Origin: Chondrilla cf. caribensis
Taxonomy: Eukaryota > Porifera > Demospongiae > Chondrillida > Chondrillidae
Assembly (NCBI GenBank): GCA_964020155.1
Contig: OZ026561.1
Coordinates: forward strand, 1,654,547-1,714,546
Length of the DNA: 60,000 bases
Reading direction: 5' to 3'
The notes below the pieces were generated by a model that searched no databases, had not been told where the DNA came from, and saw only the letters and a list, made by a program, of their open reading frames with translations. Of the stretch, positions 26,501-36,678 are shown piece by piece. Both the position numbers and the translations under genes were made by a program. Each line of letters opens with the position of its first letter. The stretch's first letter is position 1.

Positions 26501-27090
26501 TTTTGGTATGGGCAAAAGGTAGGAATGATTGGGAGGACGGAATTAGAAAAGTGACCCAGATGTTGGGGTGGGAGAAATTGGGAAGAGGATGTAGGGAATT
26601 CTTTAGGGGGTTATCAGATAGGCAGATTGAAGAGATGGTAAATGATAGTATATGGAGAAAGCTTAGATTGGAATGGGTAGAAGGGTGCAATAGGTCATCT
26701 AAATTACAGTATTGGGCTGGGATGTGTGGTGATTTAGGTAATAAGGAATGGCAGGATGGAGGAGTCGTTAATATTTTAAATAAAAACCAAAGGCGATTGA
26801 TGGCAGAACTTAGAAGTGGTTGCCCCAAGTTAGAGGTGGAGACTGGAAGATGGCAAAAGAAGGAGAGAGGGGAAAGGTTGTGTTCGTTGTGCCACAAGGC
26901 AGTAGGAGACGTCAGCCACTTCCTCAGTGAGTGTGAGGCATTGGATGTGGAGAGAAAGTCTTTGAGAACTACCCTAAAGGATGTCGCAGATGAGAACTTT
27001 GCTATAAAAGTGTTGAATTCAATCAAGGATAATGAAGTGGTCAAGCGAGTGATTGCTATGTGGAGATTGCGGGAAGATTTGTTAGTTTAG
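23482..27090 (+). CDS. LINE ORF2: apurinic-type endonuclease and reverse transcriptase, up to 1202 aa
   Basis: Catalyses target-primed reverse transcription. The endonuclease domain lies at about 38-330, with WNVCGW (43-48), TESW (83-86), GDFNAR and the catalytic PDHSLVKW. The reverse transcriptase domain lies at about 620-910, with FRKGRGCID, FIDLKKAYDSVD (about 706-717), GLRQGCVLSPLLF, FADD at 806-809 (the catalytic aspartates) and YKYLGIVL. A C-terminal Cys2-His-Cys motif (C1134, C1137, H1146, C1151) is typical of many LINE ORF2s. The frame is -1 relative to ORF1. The first ATG (23482) lies 34 nt before the ORF1 stop; a second, at 23512, overlaps the stop as ATGA and would give 1192 aa. 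No stop or frameshift breaks the frame, so the copy is young or active. Confidence 0.93.
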   Translation: MEEGGNKRECMRVEGTEGVINGPGKGRDGFRDENRCKLHFVCWNVCGWSNCRNREDYNSRGVLGDDCRYKVAEYYQADIIIITESWLKGKDVAELTGYVWWGRNRASVDHRAVRGSGGVGFFIKEELVDLLEIGVLDDSVEDILWVDIRSKVDNEWEGLVLGICYVPPEQSSRQENVEEVFEKIGEQILKYGDLGRLILCGDFNARCGEVQEYAVKEYGISVVGEREVIDRKKNLSGEILLNLMGDHDLCMMNGRGKVGCNDFTCVSSKGKSVVDYCLTRIDDKEMILDFEVVTMSKFADICGADVLIREPDHSLVKWAVEFPFKGACSEDKCDSEAIENGEYEEVRWGYPEGKEEIYVNYMEEKCRILNEMLEGNGNLDDVYKEFCGAIFSGLEKTVVKGGKKRRQRLRKSKAWFGRKLWRMRKEFHATEKKWLRGKVERRVYVDKRNRFREEVRRAKSNFERVVCDSLDKNLNGNQQGWWHQIKKLMGKERNRFDDWRRVLNDKGVVIEGKEEVKAVWTSYFEELLNKPAEEQDVTEEAMPKQVPLINDRAAEDMNRPLEKEEVEEALKRVREKAAPGEDGIMVGWLRNGVVGDFVFKLCSKCFESGQMPEAWQRGIILPIPKKRTRGPPDPNLHRGISLLSAVYKVFCTVMKNRVEAYVEGENLLCEEQNGFRKGRGCIDNIMMMVLMGNKCVESNGSMFSAFIDLKKAYDSVDRDLLWGKLESLGIQGKVLQCIKAVYSDVKCKVKIGGEVGNDFSVTTGLRQGCVLSPLLFSLYVNDLMEVLRREEIGVRVDNLIIPGLMFADDLVITAEKTSDLNRALEIVHRWCNQWKLRINAEKCSVVHFRKKCVRRSSVEFRIGEEILSMVSEYKYLGIVLNEFLNGEKMRQALMDNGRKALYGVTRLVRSLGNVGWATFSKLYVSMVRSTLLYGCEIWGVLSGNDAKLERVQRAAIRSFLGVHSRFPLLGLELEAGLTPLRWEARRRAIRYWVKVHRLRENRLLSKILVWAKGRNDWEDGIRKVTQMLGWEKLGRGCREFFRGLSDRQIEEMVNDSIWRKLRLEWVEGCNRSSKLQYWAGMCGDLGNKEWQDGGVVNILNKNQRRLMAELRSGCPKLEVETGRWQKKERGERLCSLCHKAVGDVSHFLSECEALDVERKSLRTTLKDVADENFAIKVLNSIKDNEVVKRVIAMWRLREDLLV

Positions 27091-27600
27091 CCATCCTTTA
27101 ACTGTAGATTTCGATGTACCTGCTACTTTCTTATGTCACTCCCTTGGAGTTTGTCCTCATTAATTAATTTTATTTTCATCTGTCAGTGAGTGGTTATCTG
27201 TGTATGTACATTAAATTTTACTTATACATGTGTAGTGCTGTTTTGGGGAAACCCTATCAAAGCACTGTAATATGTAATAATAATAATAATAATAATATAA
27301 ATAATCAGATGTTAAAATGATAGATATAATTATTATCAAAAATAAAAGTAAAACTACAGTTATATATTGATTCAACAAAACACTAGCAACAGGACTACAT
27401 ACAAGCATGTAGCAGATAAGGGATTAAATCCTACTGGGCAGTATACACACATCTACGTAGATCTCAACATGTATTGCCCAGTGATGTTCTCTTCTGATGG
27501 TTGTACAGTAGTGCACATTGAGCAGACTTGAGGATACATATGGCTGGAAAGACGGGAGGATAAAAATGTTGCAAAATGTCAAACATACATGACACATGCA

Positions 27601-27601
27601 T

Positions 27602-27655
<54 letters not shown>

Positions 27656-27658
27656 ACA

Positions 27659-27739
<81 letters not shown>

Positions 27740-28502
27740 GTGCACACATGCACACATGGCAGATGTGGTCCATTCAAGACGGACTCACACAGCCATGAGT
27801 GAGAAACACACAAACAACAACTCGTGGCAGATTTGGTCCATTCGAGACGGACTCACACATCCATGAGTGAGAAACACACAAACATAAACAACAACTCATG
27901 GCAGATTTGGTCCATTCAAGATGGACTCACACATCCACGAGTGAAAAACACACAAACAACAACTCATGGCAGATTTGGTCCATTCAAGACGGACTCACAC
28001 AGCCATGAGTGAGAAACACCCAAATATAAACAACAACTCATGGCAGATTTGGTCCATTCAAGACGGACTCACACATCCATGAGTGAGAAACACACAAACA
28101 ACAACTCATGGCAGATTTGGTCCATTCGAGACGGACTCACACATCCATGAGCGAGAAACACACAAACATAAACAACAACTCATGGCAGATTTGGTCCATT
28201 CAAGACGGACTCACACATCCATGAGTGAGAAACACCCAAACAACAACTCATGGCAGATTTGGTCCATTCAAGACGGACTCACACATCCATGAGTGAGAAA
28301 CACACAAACAACAACTCATGGCAGATTTGGTCCATTCGAGACGGACTCACGCATCCATGAGTGAGAAACACCCAAACAACAACTCATGGCAGATTTGGTC
28401 CATTCAAGACGGACTCACACATCCATGAGCGACACACACGCACACATACACATACACACAGACACACACACACACACACACACACAGACACACAGACACA
28501 CA

Positions 28503-28561
<59 letters not shown>

Positions 28562-29263
28562 GTGCACACATGCACACATGGCAGATGTGGTCCATTCGAG
28601 ACGGACTCACACAGCCATGAGTGAGAAACACACAAACAACAACTCGTGGCAGATTTGGTCCATTCGAGACGGACTCACACATCCATGAGTGAGAAACACA
28701 CAAACATAAACAACAACTCATGGCAGATTTGGTCCATTCAAGATGGACTCACACATCCACGAGTGAAAAACACACAAACAACAACTCATGGCAGATTTGG
28801 TCCATTCAAGACGGACTCACACAGCCATGAGTGAGAAACACCCAAATATAAACAACAACTCATGGCAGATTTGGTCCATTCAAGACGGACTCACACATCC
28901 ATGAGTGAGAAACACACAAACAACAACTCATGGCAGATTTGGTCCATTCGAGACGGACTCACACATCCATGAGCGAGAAACACACAAACATAAACAACAA
29001 CTCATGGCAGATTTGGTCCATTCAAGACGGACTCACACATCCATGAGTGAGAAACACCCAAACAACAACTCATGGCAGATTTGGTCCATTCAAGACGGAC
29101 TCACACATCCATGAGTGAGAAACACACAAACAACAACTCATGGCAGATTTGGTCCATTCGAGACGGACTCACACATCCATGAGTGAGAAACACCCAAACA
29201 ACAACTCATGGCAGATTTGGTCCATTCAAGACGGACTCACACATCCATGAGCGACACACACGC

Positions 29264-29362
<99 letters not shown>

Positions 29363-29419
29363 GACACACATGCACACATACACACACTTGTGCACATGAA
29401 CACACACATACAAACGGAC

Positions 29420-29495
<76 letters not shown>
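27601..29495. repeat. 68/74-bp satellite with 822-bp higher-order duplication, plus (CA)n
   Basis: The basic unit contains catggcagatttggtccatt followed by c(a/g)agacggactcacacatcc and gagtgagaaacacacaaaca. Units alternate between 68 and 74 bp, the longer ones carrying an extra ataaac. Ten units (27756 to about 28430) plus a CA tract form a block that is repeated almost base for base 822 bp downstream (28578 to about 29250). (CA)n tracts border and separate the blocks (27601-27738, about 28437-28560, 29262-29374, 29424-29493). Short open frames across it are not genes. Confidence 0.95.
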
Positions 29496-29496
<1 letters not shown>

Positions 29497-31674
29497 ACCC
29501 CATGGCAGATCTAGACCAATCAGTCAGACCCAGACATCCAAGACCATATTACAATAAAAATCATTATAGCTATATTGCATACACATTAAAATAATATACA
29601 ATATAATATTATACCTGTAAGATTCTCTCCCCAGATTAGCTGATACCGTCCATGGTTAAGCGATCAATAAATTCGGTCTAAAGACTCTTCTGTAGGACGT
29701 CTTCCTCCGATTTGAAGATGATTTCATCGACAAGACTTAATTACGTGGTCTGTATCCTTGGTGATCCCTCCAAACCCGTCTTCGCAGTCACTCAAGAACT
29801 TCCGATTTCTGATCGTTGAGTGATTTCAGCCTACTAAAGTTCGAAAACCTATTAGTATCCCTGGTGATCCCTCCAAATTCGTCCTCTTTTATTAGATCAT
29901 AATCCTCGTGGCTGTTTCAGCGGTATTATTCAAACCATCATCTCTCGCGATTCCTTCTTCTATCACAGGAAGACTCGCCTCGCATTTTAAGCCAACTTCA
30001 TCCACCGTATATCATCGTTTTACAGTTCATTAGCAGAGTTGACGGAAGCGAAGTCCTCACAGCTCAGCTTTGAAGCGAAAACAGTACAGCTAACTGAGGT
30101 GGAATACCCCATTGTATCTGTGAGTTCGTATGGTGCATATGTGACATTGTATGTTATAATTGGTCTGTTATCTACTTCAGTCTATTATTACAGAATATTG
30201 TTGGACCAGGTCTTGCTTGATGTAAACACTACTCTGCAATTCGAGGACAAAGCAGGGTTAGTTAATGGGAAATGCAGTTGCCAGCTACTGATATCAAAGA
30301 AGATGTTTCAGTGCTTAAACGAAAGTTAAGTACCATGTAAATTCTTCTGTTAATGATTAACACGTTTAGTACCATGCATGTGCATTATTATATAGGTGCA
30401 ATCCATGGTCAATGGGCATTTAACGACAGAGAGAAGTTTTGGCAAATTCGGTGAGAATTGAAATTTAATACAAATTAGATATAATATACATACATTACAC
30501 ACTGTTGTACATGCAGTCATGAAACCACACAATTTGATTTAACTGTACAATTTCTAATTGCAGTTAAAATTTATATACAACATGAAATGGACATGCAGTT
30601 TCAAGATGAGATGTGGGAACAGCTATCCTTGAATAAATGACTGAGAAGTTTGGATGATAATCCTGCCACAGACTAGCACATCAGTTGCAAGCAGGCCTAT
30701 ACAGAAAGAAGAGATAGGATTAAAGAAGACATAACATTTCATGATCAGTGAAGCAACAATTAACAGTTTAACACATAGTATTGTCTGTGAACTAAACACT
30801 TCTGTCATTTTTTGGTAATTCATTGTAATTGCTTTTAGTTTTATAAAGTGATGCTTTGTGAATTATACAACTGTATACTAATCGCTTACCTGTACGTAAA
30901 AAGAGGCAACCAGAAGCGGCAGTGGGGGAAGGGATCCTGGGAAGGCGTTTTTATACGTACTGAAACGGTCTACGTATTCCCGACCGAATCCACGGGTATA
31001 GCTTCAAAAACACGGACTCGATTGGTCAGGAACATCTACAATTACGGTATCAAACGACTCCGTCTTCACAATTCGAGTCCCATTACCGACTTGCACGATC
31101 TCCGTATAAGTGATAATTCGGTATTACGTAATGATCCGCATTAACCATAAAGACGGGAACGATTAACGTTCAAACGGTATCCGTATGTGACGGTCATTTT
31201 TCCTGTGAAATACAATAATAATATAGCATGGTATAAGGTTACAACTGCTCAAAAGATATGTGTATACAGAATGTTGTGTTGTGAGATTGTGATTATTTTT
31301 ATTGTATTAATATTATAATAATATTGTATTCTGAAGTTTCAAGTCCTAACCTATATAGCTATTATAGCCTCATGCAGTGCATGATAGCAAAATCCTTGGA
31401 ATTTAAAAACATAATAATATTATTATAATAATTATTATTATTATGTCATATAATTTATTTTATAATCTGTCAGTATTATTTTATACTGTAGCTATATATG
31501 TGTTATATAATATACAACTATTATATAATTGAATTCAATCATCGAAGTATTACTATGTTATTTTATGGTGAATCAATAGCAATTTAAGATATATAAAAAT
31601 AGTAGCAATTATTTATGATAATTTACATGTGAAACTCATAATAATTATTAGCTCTGTCCAATATATATATAAAG
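29496..31674. other. non-coding or uncertain region between satellite and helicase gene
   Basis: At 29757-29787 and 29857-29887 there is an imperfect 30-bp direct repeat (ggtgatccctccaaa core). A 96-codon open frame at 30039-30329 has no ATG start, contains one hydrophobic segment (about 20 residues) and could be an exon fragment, but nothing identifies it. At about 30950-31207 lies a sequence related to that at 21286. From 31210 the DNA is AT-rich with ATT/TAA runs. Confidence 0.5.
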
Positions 31675-34600
31675 CTAAATGAATCCTCCGTGTTCCTTTT
31701 GCAAGTGTCCATAGCACAACTGATTAGTTTCAAAGAACTCAAGGCACACCCAACAGATGTGTTTCTTACAGTTTCTACAAGGCATGTGATTACATCCTCC
31801 CCTTTTCTCAATGGGGGAGCTACAGGAAGGACACAACTTTCGATTCTCTCTGTCTCGACTCATCCACTCACCAACTTCTTGATCCACTGGAATTTGCCCA
31901 GATTGATACATAGCACACGTGAGGCCATGGTGGTACTGCACGTGGCAGGAGGTACATATGTTGACCCCACAGTGTGAACACATGAAGGGTTTTCCATCAG
32001 TGGTCACAACATAGATCATGTCGCAATCTGGGGTGGGACAGTTCTTCACTGTGGCACTATTGGCAACAACGTGACTGCTTACAGATGCTCTCAAAAGGTC
32101 TTCAAGTTTGAACTTGGTCTTCTTGAACAGGTTCTCAAAATCTTGCCAGACAAACATCTGTTCGCAGTTCTCAGCTGCACATTTAAGAGGAATCTGTATT
32201 GAATTGGGTGTAGTTTGAAGTTGAATACAATCCAAACAGTACTCATGCCCACAGTATTCCAAGCGATACACTTGAGTGAGGTCTTCTATCTCAGAGAAAC
32301 AGACACAACACTCTGGGATTCTGTTCTCAAGTGGAACCTGTCCCCTCCCTTCCCCTAAAGGTGCAACCCTGTTGCAGTACTCCTCCAGACATTGTTTAAT
32401 GACACCTTGGGCCTGTATTGTACAGAGCAAGGACAGAGTATGCCTGTGTACATTGAGAGTTGCATCTTGGATTTCCGAGTCCCCCACTTTACGGGCAAGC
32501 CCAGACAGATCGTGGCCAAACTTGGTGACTAAGAACTTCATCACCCCGGGTGGGTATGATTTCAACTGAATATCGTTGAAAACCATTCCTCTTCCTACGA
32601 TCTGTGAAATCTTGCGGTTCAGCTCAATTCTAGCACGTGCACGATTTCCCTCTGTTCCATAGATGTTGATGACCATGAGTCGTCTGTTGAAAGAGATATA
32701 GGCTGATGTAGAGGAAGAAATGGATTTGAAGTCCTCTTGAGCCTGTCTTCGTAACACAAACTGCCTAAACTCAGGAGTAAGGCAATGCAGAACATCTGGC
32801 TCTAGGGTGCGATTCAAAATCCTCTTAACCATGACAAATTCATCCACATCATCGGACTTGATCTGCACTCGAACAGTGGGATACTTTGGGGAATTGGAGA
32901 TGGTAACTTCAACAGCTCTACCACATATGGTATTCACATCCTCGATGGCACGGTCAATGGCATCCGATATCGAATTGAATACTTCTCTAGGGTAAATGAT
33001 TGAAGAATCCAGGATTGGTTTCACTTGTAGGGGCTTCCCCTGGATGTCCTTGTCACTAAGGTAGTCTAATACTGCGCTACCTTCATCCGGGTTGTCAAAC
33101 TTCACAAACGCCTGAAACAAGGTGAAATGGGGCTTTGGTGGTTTCATATTGACAGTGAACCGACCTCTAGTTGCATGCCTTACCACCAAATCTGTTAATT
33201 GGTGACTCAATGCGCTTGTTTGCTCTTTTGTAGTCGGAAATGATTTCTCATAGCCAAATGATACAGAATACTTCAGACGTATACTGAAAAATCGCAGCTG
33301 AGCATCAACAGCAGATCTAAAGCTATCTTCAGTCACGTGGATACCAACATTAGAAGCAAAGAGTTGTTCTTTCCCATCCTTGGACAGTCGAAACTTCACC
33401 AGTGACCCTGCAATAGTTACAGGTGATCGTGTGAGTTGAGATGCTGCAATCATATAATCTTCAGAACGATCAAAAGTCATGAAAGCAAAGTTACATCTGG
33501 CTCTTCTACTCCACTCTATCTTGAGGGTGAATTGTGTGCCTGAACCCCCACCTCCTTTCCTCAGCTGTGGCTGGACAGTAACACCTTCTGGTAAACCACT
33601 GTTGTCAAGTGTTGTACATGCAACATAGGCATCTTGTGGATAACGAAATGTTACATTACAAATACAAGAACGTCCGCTGTTCCTTTGAAAGTGGTTTTCT
33701 ATCTCACCATACGTTTCCAAGTGGTCCAGAAATGACAGCAGCCACTGCTCCTCTTCATACCCCTTCACAAGGAGTGTACGGTAGTCATAGGGCATCAGGA
33801 CATGTCGGATTGAGCCACCTGTTCCCAGGACCACTCGAACGTCATCATTCTTCTCTGTCACCCCCCATTCGAATCGTTGGTGTAACATCTTGGACCTGGC
33901 GGCATCGAGGCGGTTATCCACTACCTGTCTGACAGGTTCGTGGTAGGCAGGGTTAGCATGAATGACGATCAATCCCTTCTCTCGTTTACAATCGAACGAC
34001 ATGGGCTGATTACGGCAGGCGGTCTGTATTCCCCCTTTTACCACTTCCACCTGACCTTTAGGGGAGAAAATAGCATTGCGAAAGACTTGCTCTCCAATTT
34101 TAGTGAGATATAGAGGGGTGACAAGGTATTGCTGCAGCACATTCATGGGGTTTTCTCTAATTTTTCCTAACTGTATGGCTTTGTTCACCCATTCTCTCTT
34201 CACAGGGACAACACTCAACAGAAAGTGTTGTGAGGTCTTTAGGGTTTTTTCATACACGAGAAAGGTTGGGGCCATGTTCAGTTTTGGTAGTGAGGATCCT
34301 GGGAAAATGTGGAGTGTTTCTCCCGGCAGCTTGCCACTCATATAGCCCACTCTCTCATGTCCAAGAAAGATGCAAAGGTTCCTGACATAAACGTCAAAAA
34401 ACAGCTTTGGCAAGATTTTCTCTGCATTTTCCCAATTGTCAATCTTAGTTTGAAGAGAGGTGTTCAAGGAATTCTGAAATATTACCCTGATCTCTTTTAT
34501 TGATTCCTCTACTAGTCGCATGGTCTTGGCGTTGATGTAGTTTTCCACACACCATTTATTTCGATTCTCCTTCTTCTGCTGCAACCATTTCCGATACACA

Positions 34601-36678
34601 TTGAGATGGGTCATTTGATCCCCCGAATGGTGACAAAACTCCAACTTCTTTCGATCACTTTCTTCTTTCACTTCTTCACTTCGAAAGAACACTCCCCCTC
34701 CTGAAGAAGACATGGCCACTGCCACAGCAGATTCGTACCCTACGTCATTCTCAATTCCAAGAAAGAGAACCTTTGTTAACTGGGGGTCCATTGGAAAGAG
34801 AGCCATTTTTTGACCAAGATGTGTCAACGTGTTGCTTTCAACGGCTCCGATAAATTCCAAGGTTTCCACAGCTTTTATCAGTGCTTCGCGGTCAGGGTGC
34901 TCAACGAAATCAAAACCCAATATACTACCAACTCCAAGTTGGAACAGTTTCAGAGCAGCATGTGTGAGGTGAACACGCATAATTTCTGGAGCACTCTTCT
35001 CTGGCATTTGAGCATACCACTCGTGACTATAGAGCCTGTAACACTTCCCTGCACTGGTTCTTCCTGCTCGGCCCTTTCGCTGCTCTGCGGAGCTCTTGCT
35101 GATGAGGCAAACCGTGAGAGAATTCATGTTCCTCTTTGAATCAAAGTGCATTTCTTTTGCCAGTCCTGTATCGACTATGTACTTAACTCCAGGTATAGTG
35201 ACTGACGTTTCAGCCACATTAGTAGCAAAAATAATTTTTCTCACTTGGGATGGCTCAAAAACTTTCTGCTGGTCTTCTGGTTGCAGTTTACCATGGAGTG
35301 GAAGGACGAGTGCCTTGTTGCCAACTTCGTTGGACATTTTCTGGCATGCACGATCAATTTCAGCTGCACCAGTTAGGAAAACAAGAATATCTCCATCTTT
35401 CTCTTCGGCGTGGATCTGAGTAGCCATTTTAATAGCATTTTCTTCATAAGGCTGAGAAATGGGAGGCTCTACACTTCCTAGAGGATTCCAGATCATTTCA
35501 ACAGGAAATGCTCTCCCAGACACATGTATGATGGGACATTTGCCGAAATAATCTGTGAACTGCTTCGGATCGATTGTGGCTGATGTTATGACTACATGTA
35601 AGTCAGGTCGTCGAAGAAGACACTGCTTGACAAAGGCTATCAGAATGTCTGTCTGCAGACTCCTCTCATGAGCCTCGTCGATAACAATACAAGAGTACCG
35701 AGTGAAATCCCTGTCGTGAATACACTCGTTCAAAAGGGCATGATCAGTCATGAAGAACACTTTGGTGGATGGTGAGCACCTTCCGCCCTGATCCCCAACT
35801 TTGTAGCCGACTTCGTTCCCAACTTTCACGCCCATTTCACGACTGACATGTCCTGCTAATGTGACGGCTGCGACTTTTCGTGGTTGAGTACAGGCAATCC
35901 TCCCCTTGTCAGCGAGGCCAGCATAATAGAGGTATTGGACAAGCTGAGTACTCTTACCGGACCCTGTTTCTCCAATCAGTATGGACAGCTGGTTGTCTTG
36001 AATCGTTGAAATTATTTCCCGCCTACGAGCGTAGATTGGTAGAGCTCTTGCAAACCTGCCACATTCCAGACCAAATTCTTTCCTCATCTTCTTCAGGCGT
36101 TCCAAACCCTTCTTGGATTGAGATATGGAGCTTTGAAGATGATCAATTTGCTTGTGGAGTCTCTCGCAATACGAAATGAATTCAGTGAGCTGATCTGAAC
36201 ATTCTCGAACACGCTCTCGCACCGACTCTTGCATCTGGAGTATGGTCTCGTACTGCGTTGGACTACATTTCTTTGGTATATGTAAGGACCCCAGTTGCTC
36301 CTGCAATTCAGTCAGCTTGCTGCAATGACTGCGTTCAAGTTGATGTCTCCTTTCTCTAATACTTTGCCTAAAGTCGTCCAGTTGCGATTCAAATGTTGGG
36401 GTTGTAAAATCTCTCAGTGATACTTCGAAACCTGCCCCTCTTTTGGTGATAATCTTTAAGGCTGCTTTGGCTTGGCTCAGACTGTCAAATTGTATCTCAG
36501 CAACAATGACCGTCCCCTCAAACTGCCACTTAGATGACTTAAAAGTCAACTTAGTTTTACGCTTTTCAAGTAGCTTGTTCAGGTAGCCGACAAACTGAAC
36601 ATGGGATATTTGTTCTTGGATACGGAAATGGAGAGATGTTGGTTTTGGTTTGGCCTTCTGTGATGGCCTGGCAGCCAT
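31675..36678 (-). CDS. DEAH-box RNA helicase fused to an RBR ubiquitin ligase module, intronless, 1667 aa
   Basis: The start is the ATG at 36678, with A at -3 and G at +4; the frame is open upstream to 36717 without another ATG. Residues about 80-210 are charged and partly helical. The helicase core has motif I GETGSGKST (236-244), DEAH (334-337), SAT (366-368), FATNVAETSVTIPG and QRKGRAGR (533-540), followed by winged-helix/HA2-like sequence. The middle part carries RNA-binding-like segments without a firm name. From about 1454 an RBR module follows: RING1 (CCVCF...CGHEYCLDC), IBR, and RING2 with CPSC...GGCNHMPC, where Cys1629 is the expected ubiquitin-accepting cysteine. This architecture matches plant DEAH11/12 proteins. 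A 5-kb uninterrupted frame is striking beside intron-rich neighbours and suggests a retrocopy origin or ancestral intron loss. Confidence 0.93.
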   Translation of the reverse strand: MAARPSQKAKPKPTSLHFRIQEQISHVQFVGYLNKLLEKRKTKLTFKSSKWQFEGTVIVAEIQFDSLSQAKAALKIITKRGAGFEVSLRDFTTPTFESQLDDFRQSIRERRHQLERSHCSKLTELQEQLGSLHIPKKCSPTQYETILQMQESVRERVRECSDQLTEFISYCERLHKQIDHLQSSISQSKKGLERLKKMRKEFGLECGRFARALPIYARRREIISTIQDNQLSILIGETGSGKSTQLVQYLYYAGLADKGRIACTQPRKVAAVTLAGHVSREMGVKVGNEVGYKVGDQGGRCSPSTKVFFMTDHALLNECIHDRDFTRYSCIVIDEAHERSLQTDILIAFVKQCLLRRPDLHVVITSATIDPKQFTDYFGKCPIIHVSGRAFPVEMIWNPLGSVEPPISQPYEENAIKMATQIHAEEKDGDILVFLTGAAEIDRACQKMSNEVGNKALVLPLHGKLQPEDQQKVFEPSQVRKIIFATNVAETSVTIPGVKYIVDTGLAKEMHFDSKRNMNSLTVCLISKSSAEQRKGRAGRTSAGKCYRLYSHEWYAQMPEKSAPEIMRVHLTHAALKLFQLGVGSILGFDFVEHPDREALIKAVETLEFIGAVESNTLTHLGQKMALFPMDPQLTKVLFLGIENDVGYESAVAVAMSSSGGGVFFRSEEVKEESDRKKLEFCHHSGDQMTHLNVYRKWLQQKKENRNKWCVENYINAKTMRLVEESIKEIRVIFQNSLNTSLQTKIDNWENAEKILPKLFFDVYVRNLCIFLGHERVGYMSGKLPGETLHIFPGSSLPKLNMAPTFLVYEKTLKTSQHFLLSVVPVKREWVNKAIQLGKIRENPMNVLQQYLVTPLYLTKIGEQVFRNAIFSPKGQVEVVKGGIQTACRNQPMSFDCKREKGLIVIHANPAYHEPVRQVVDNRLDAARSKMLHQRFEWGVTEKNDDVRVVLGTGGSIRHVLMPYDYRTLLVKGYEEEQWLLSFLDHLETYGEIENHFQRNSGRSCICNVTFRYPQDAYVACTTLDNSGLPEGVTVQPQLRKGGGGSGTQFTLKIEWSRRARCNFAFMTFDRSEDYMIAASQLTRSPVTIAGSLVKFRLSKDGKEQLFASNVGIHVTEDSFRSAVDAQLRFFSIRLKYSVSFGYEKSFPTTKEQTSALSHQLTDLVVRHATRGRFTVNMKPPKPHFTLFQAFVKFDNPDEGSAVLDYLSDKDIQGKPLQVKPILDSSIIYPREVFNSISDAIDRAIEDVNTICGRAVEVTISNSPKYPTVRVQIKSDDVDEFVMVKRILNRTLEPDVLHCLTPEFRQFVLRRQAQEDFKSISSSTSAYISFNRRLMVINIYGTEGNRARARIELNRKISQIVGRGMVFNDIQLKSYPPGVMKFLVTKFGHDLSGLARKVGDSEIQDATLNVHRHTLSLLCTIQAQGVIKQCLEEYCNRVAPLGEGRGQVPLENRIPECCVCFSEIEDLTQVYRLEYCGHEYCLDCIQLQTTPNSIQIPLKCAAENCEQMFVWQDFENLFKKTKFKLEDLLRASVSSHVVANSATVKNCPTPDCDMIYVVTTDGKPFMCSHCGVNICTSCHVQYHHGLTCAMYQSGQIPVDQEVGEWMSRDRENRKLCPSCSSPIEKRGGCNHMPCRNCKKHICWVCLEFFETNQLCYGHLQKEHGGFI

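Larger units (their letters stand above)
21905..27296 (+). mobile_element. full-length-looking two-ORF non-LTR retrotransposon (LINE)
   Basis: Two long intact frames, ORF1 (21905-23515) and ORF2 (EN-RT, to 27090), are followed by about 190 bases of 3' sequence ending in (TAA)n at about 27270-27296, a tail type seen in several LINE clades. There are no LTRs, and no RNase H domain was seen. The sense strand is strongly purine-rich and C-poor, unlike the neighbouring genes. The clade is uncertain; a CR1/Jockey-type organisation is most likely. The 5' boundary and target duplications were not found. Confidence 0.9.

Noticed and set aside
25779..27044. Long minus-strand frames (177 and 225 codons) opposite the LINE ORF2
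   Set aside because: They mirror the purine-rich ORF2 coding strand and have no protein-like motifs of their own.
27824..28834. 62-69-codon frames repeated across the satellite
   Set aside because: Frame openness follows from the repeat unit; the same peptide recurs with the repeat period and is cut by stops at unit variants.
27756..29250. CRISPR-like array
   Set aside because: The units are whole 68/74-bp tandem repeats with no unique spacers, in a eukaryotic genome next to a LINE.
30039..30329. 96-codon frame with one hydrophobic segment
   Set aside because: No ATG, no recognisable family and no partner exon; mentioned only in the regional note.
31675..36678. Bacterial or organellar origin of the intronless helicase gene
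   Set aside because: The RBR module and helicase type are eukaryotic; intron absence alone does not support bacterial transfer.
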